Source of the DNA: Ridgeia piscesae
Taxonomy: Eukaryota > Annelida > Polychaeta > Sabellida > Siboglinidae
Direction: 5' to 3'
DNA: 64,000 bases
NCBI GenBank assembly: GCA_025642075.2
Contig: JAODUO010000037.1
Coordinates: 1,334,646 to 1,398,645, forward strand
Each line of letters starts with the position of its first letter. Positions within the stretch are counted from its first letter, which is position 1. The notes beneath the pieces were generated by a model. It made no database searches. It saw only the letters and a program-made list of their open reading frames with translations, and was not told where the DNA came from. Shown here in pieces: positions 61,101-64,000 of the stretch. The translations under genes were made by a program, and so were the position numbers.

Positions 61101-64000
61101 GTAGAAGGCAAGCTTGTCACAATCACTTAATATTGCAATTCTAGCATGGAGTTGAGTATTAATTTTAATTAATATAATTTACTAACATTTAAATGATGTC
61201 ATACGATATATTAAGATATTATTGTTTTAAATATTGAGCGAATATTTGCCATATAGGATAAATGAAAGTGAGCTAATGTACCGATCACGTGTGTACAGTT
61301 GTAAAGATTTCAATGTCAGTAGATGTACCCAGGTGTTTTAATTAAACGTAGTATAAAACTGAAATAATATTACATAGTTATATAAAGCAATACCGTAGTT
61401 TCGGACTGTCAAACATTACACACATAATGCGCATCTCTACTACTGACTGGACCACTCCAATTGCAATAGTCGAAGGTACATCAAGCTATATCGCGTATTG
61501 GGGGCCAAGATATGTCGAATTTTGTCCCCTTCTCAACAATAAATCTACACCCTTCCAAGTGATCAAAAACGCCATTTCCGATTAAAACGTTGCAATCGGG
61601 AAGACATATTTTTCGATGCCGACATGCCGGAACAATAACAATTAATGTAGGTATGTTAGAAAGTATTCATAAGTTGCGGAAGTTTAATAAATGGACATTA
61701 ATTGTTTATTTGAATCTGTAACAAAATTTCGCGGAATCCATTTTCGACGTATCCAGGGAAACGTTAAATGACGCCACCTTCTGGACAAATAACGTAACTA
61801 GTCTAATCTATTTTCCGATAGTCAACGTGCTTGTCACAATCACTTAATATTGCAATTCTACCATGGAGTTGAGTATTAATTTTGATTAATATAATTTAGT
61901 AATATTTAAATGATGTCATACGATCAATCAAGACATTATTGCTTTTAAGTATTGACCAAATTTAGCCATATAGGATAAATGTAAGTGAGCTAATGGCCCA
62001 ATCATATGTGACAAGTTGCAAACATTTAAATTTCCGTAGAAGTACCCAAATGTGTTTTGATAAAACATACTATTAAACTGAAGTAATACTCCATATTTAT
62101 ATAAAGCAACATCGTAGTTTCGAACTGTCAAACATTAGGCGCATAATACGCATCTCTACCACTGACTATACTAAATCAATTGCAACAGTCAAAGGTACAT
62201 CAAGCTATATCGCGTCTAGGTGGCCAAAATATGTCGAATTGTGTCACCTACTCAACAACAAATCTACAACCTTCCCGAGTGTTCAAAAACGCGAATGTGA
62301 ACTAAAACGTTGTAATCAGGAAGACATATTTTTCGAAGCCGACAAGCCGGAACAATAACAATTAGTGTAGTTATGTTAGAAAGTATTCATATGTTCCGGA
62401 AGCTTAATAAATGGACATTAAATGTTATTAGAAACTGTAACAAAATATGGCGGAATCCATTTTCGACGTATCCAGGGAAACGTTAATTGCCGCCACCTTC
62501 TGGACAAAGTACGTAACTAGCCGTAACTATTTTCCGGTAGACGGCAAGCTTGTCACAATCACTTAATATTGTAATTCTACCATGGAGTTGAGTATTAATT
62601 TTGATTAATATAATTTACTAACATTTAAATGATGTCATACGATATATTAAGATATTATTGCTTTTAAATATTGAGCAAATATTTGCTATATAGGATAAAT
62701 GTAAGTGAGCTAATGTACCGATCATATGTGAACAGTTGTAAAGATTTCAATGTCAGTAGATGTACCCAAATGTGTTTTGATAAAACATACTATTAAAGTG
62801 AAGTAATACTCCATATTTATATAAAGCAACACCGTAGTTTCGAACTGTCAAACATTAGGCGCATAATACGCATCTTTACCACTGACAATACTAAACTAAT
62901 TGCAACAGTCAAAGGTGCATCAAGCTATATCACGTCTAGGTGTCCAATATATGTCGAATTTTATCACCTACTCAACAATAAATCTACAACCTCTCCGAGT
63001 GATCAAAAACGCGAATGACGACTAAAACGTTGCAATCGGGAAGACATATTTTTCGAAGCCGACAAGCCGGAACAATATCAATTAGTGTAGGTATGTTAGA
63101 AAGTATTCATATGTTCCGGAAGCTTAATAAATGGACATTAAATGTTATTAGAAACTGTAACAAAATATGGCGGAATCCATTTTCGACGTATCCAGGGAAA
63201 CGTTAATTGCCGCCACCTTCTGGACAAAGTACGTAACTAGCCGTAACTATTTTCCGGTAGACGGCAAGCTTGTCACAATCACTTAATATTGCAATTCTAG
63301 CATGGAGTTGAGTATTAATTTTAATTAATATAATTTACTAACATTTAAAAGATGTCATACGATATATTAAGATATTATTGTTTTAAATATTGAGCGAATA
63401 TTTGCCATATAGGATAAATGAAAGTGAGCTAATGTACTGATCACATGTGTGTACAGTTGTAAAGATTTCAATGTCAGTAGATGTACCCAGGTGTTTTAAT
63501 TAAAAATATTATAAAACTGAAATAATATTACATAGTTATATAAAGCAACACCGTAGTTTCGGACTGTCAAACATTACACACATAATGCGCATCTCTACTA
63601 CTGACTGGACCACTCCTATTGCAATAGTCGAAGGTACATCAAGCTATATCGCGTATTGGGGGCCAAGATATGTCGAATTTTGTCCCCTTCTCAACAATAA
63701 ATCTACACCCCTTCCAAGTGAACAAAAACGCCAATGACGATTAAAACATTGCAATCAGGAAGACATATTTTTCGAAGCCGACATGCCGGAACAATAACAA
63801 TTAATGTAGGTATGTTAGAAAGTATTCATCAGTTGCGGAAACTTAATAAATGGACATTAATTGTTTATTTGAAACTGTAAAAAAAATTGGCGGAATCCGT
63901 TTTCGACGTATCCAGGGAAACGTTAAATGCCGCCACCCTCTGGATAAATTAGTAACTAGCCGTAACTGTTTTCCGGTAGACGGCATACTTATAACAATTA
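58108..64000. repeat. Satellite of about 720-bp monomers with trimeric higher-order structure
   Basis: Monomers start (TGTTATTAG or TGTTTATT) at 58111, 58831, 59549, 60266, 60986, 61703, 62423, 63143 and 63862. Spacing is 717-720 bp. The first three (types A, B, C) recur almost base for base in the next three (offset 2155-2157), making a trimeric unit. The order then breaks (A-like, then an A/B mosaic). Conserved blocks include TTTTCGACGTATCCAGGGAA, CCGCCACCTTCTGGACAAA and CATATAGGATAAATG. The small open frame on the minus strand is repeated identically and is not a gene. The array continues past the window. Confidence 0.95.

Noticed and set aside
59772..62131. Identical 67-codon minus-strand frames at 59772 and 61928
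   Set aside because: Identity comes from satellite monomer C being copied; no start context or domain.

Overview
This is animal nuclear DNA. It has spliced exons with GT/AG boundaries, an intronless GPCR gene, several non-LTR retrotransposon remnants, TTAA-type DNA transposons and very many micro-, mini- and satellite repeats. A lophotrochozoan such as a mollusc is my best guess, from the somatostatin/allatostatin-C-type receptor and the repeat style, but nothing here proves the phylum. Only two protein genes look intact. Most other long open frames are read-through of simple repeats or debris of mobile elements.

Layout. 1-16293 (+): the 3' half of a cytosolic-type alanyl-tRNA synthetase gene (AARS1-like), eight exons ending at a TGA at 16291-16293. 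Its introns are packed with minisatellites (26, 55 and 44 bp units and a GTGGCT-rich array). They also hold two near-identical piggyBac-like non-autonomous elements, a long-palindrome TTAA element and a small Tigger-like MITE. 18200-19573 (-): an intronless, GC-rich class A GPCR of the somatostatin/allatostatin-C receptor type, whose last codons and stop run into a tandem array of TGACGTCA palindromes. 20000-53600: mostly non-genic, with five LINE remnants (about 20.4-21.1, 29.3-30.15, 33.65-34.16, 37.0-38.7 and 48.7-49.8 kb), foldback sequences and large arrays (40 bp units, CCGA, GCT, pentamers, AAT/ATT, ACAT, GT). 54.1-56.3 kb: a 175-bp higher-order minisatellite. 56.35-57.2 kb: a broken tyrosine recombinase. 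58.1-64.0 kb: a satellite of about 720-bp monomers in a trimeric higher-order pattern, running off the window.

Two observations stand out. First, the last AARS exon continues without any intron or stop from the normal C-terminal (C-Ala) domain into a module closely resembling the GST-C-like N-terminal domain of elongation factor 1B-beta. This predicts an AlaRS carrying a translation-factor docking module. Second, the 26-bp minisatellite in the second intron is an amplified copy of that intron's own 3' splice junction. About 26 decoy acceptors therefore precede the real one, and upstream acceptor use would shift the frame or bring in a stop.

Limits: everything is from reading the sequence. 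Family names rest on motif recognition, novelty could not be searched, and repeat copy numbers are approximate.
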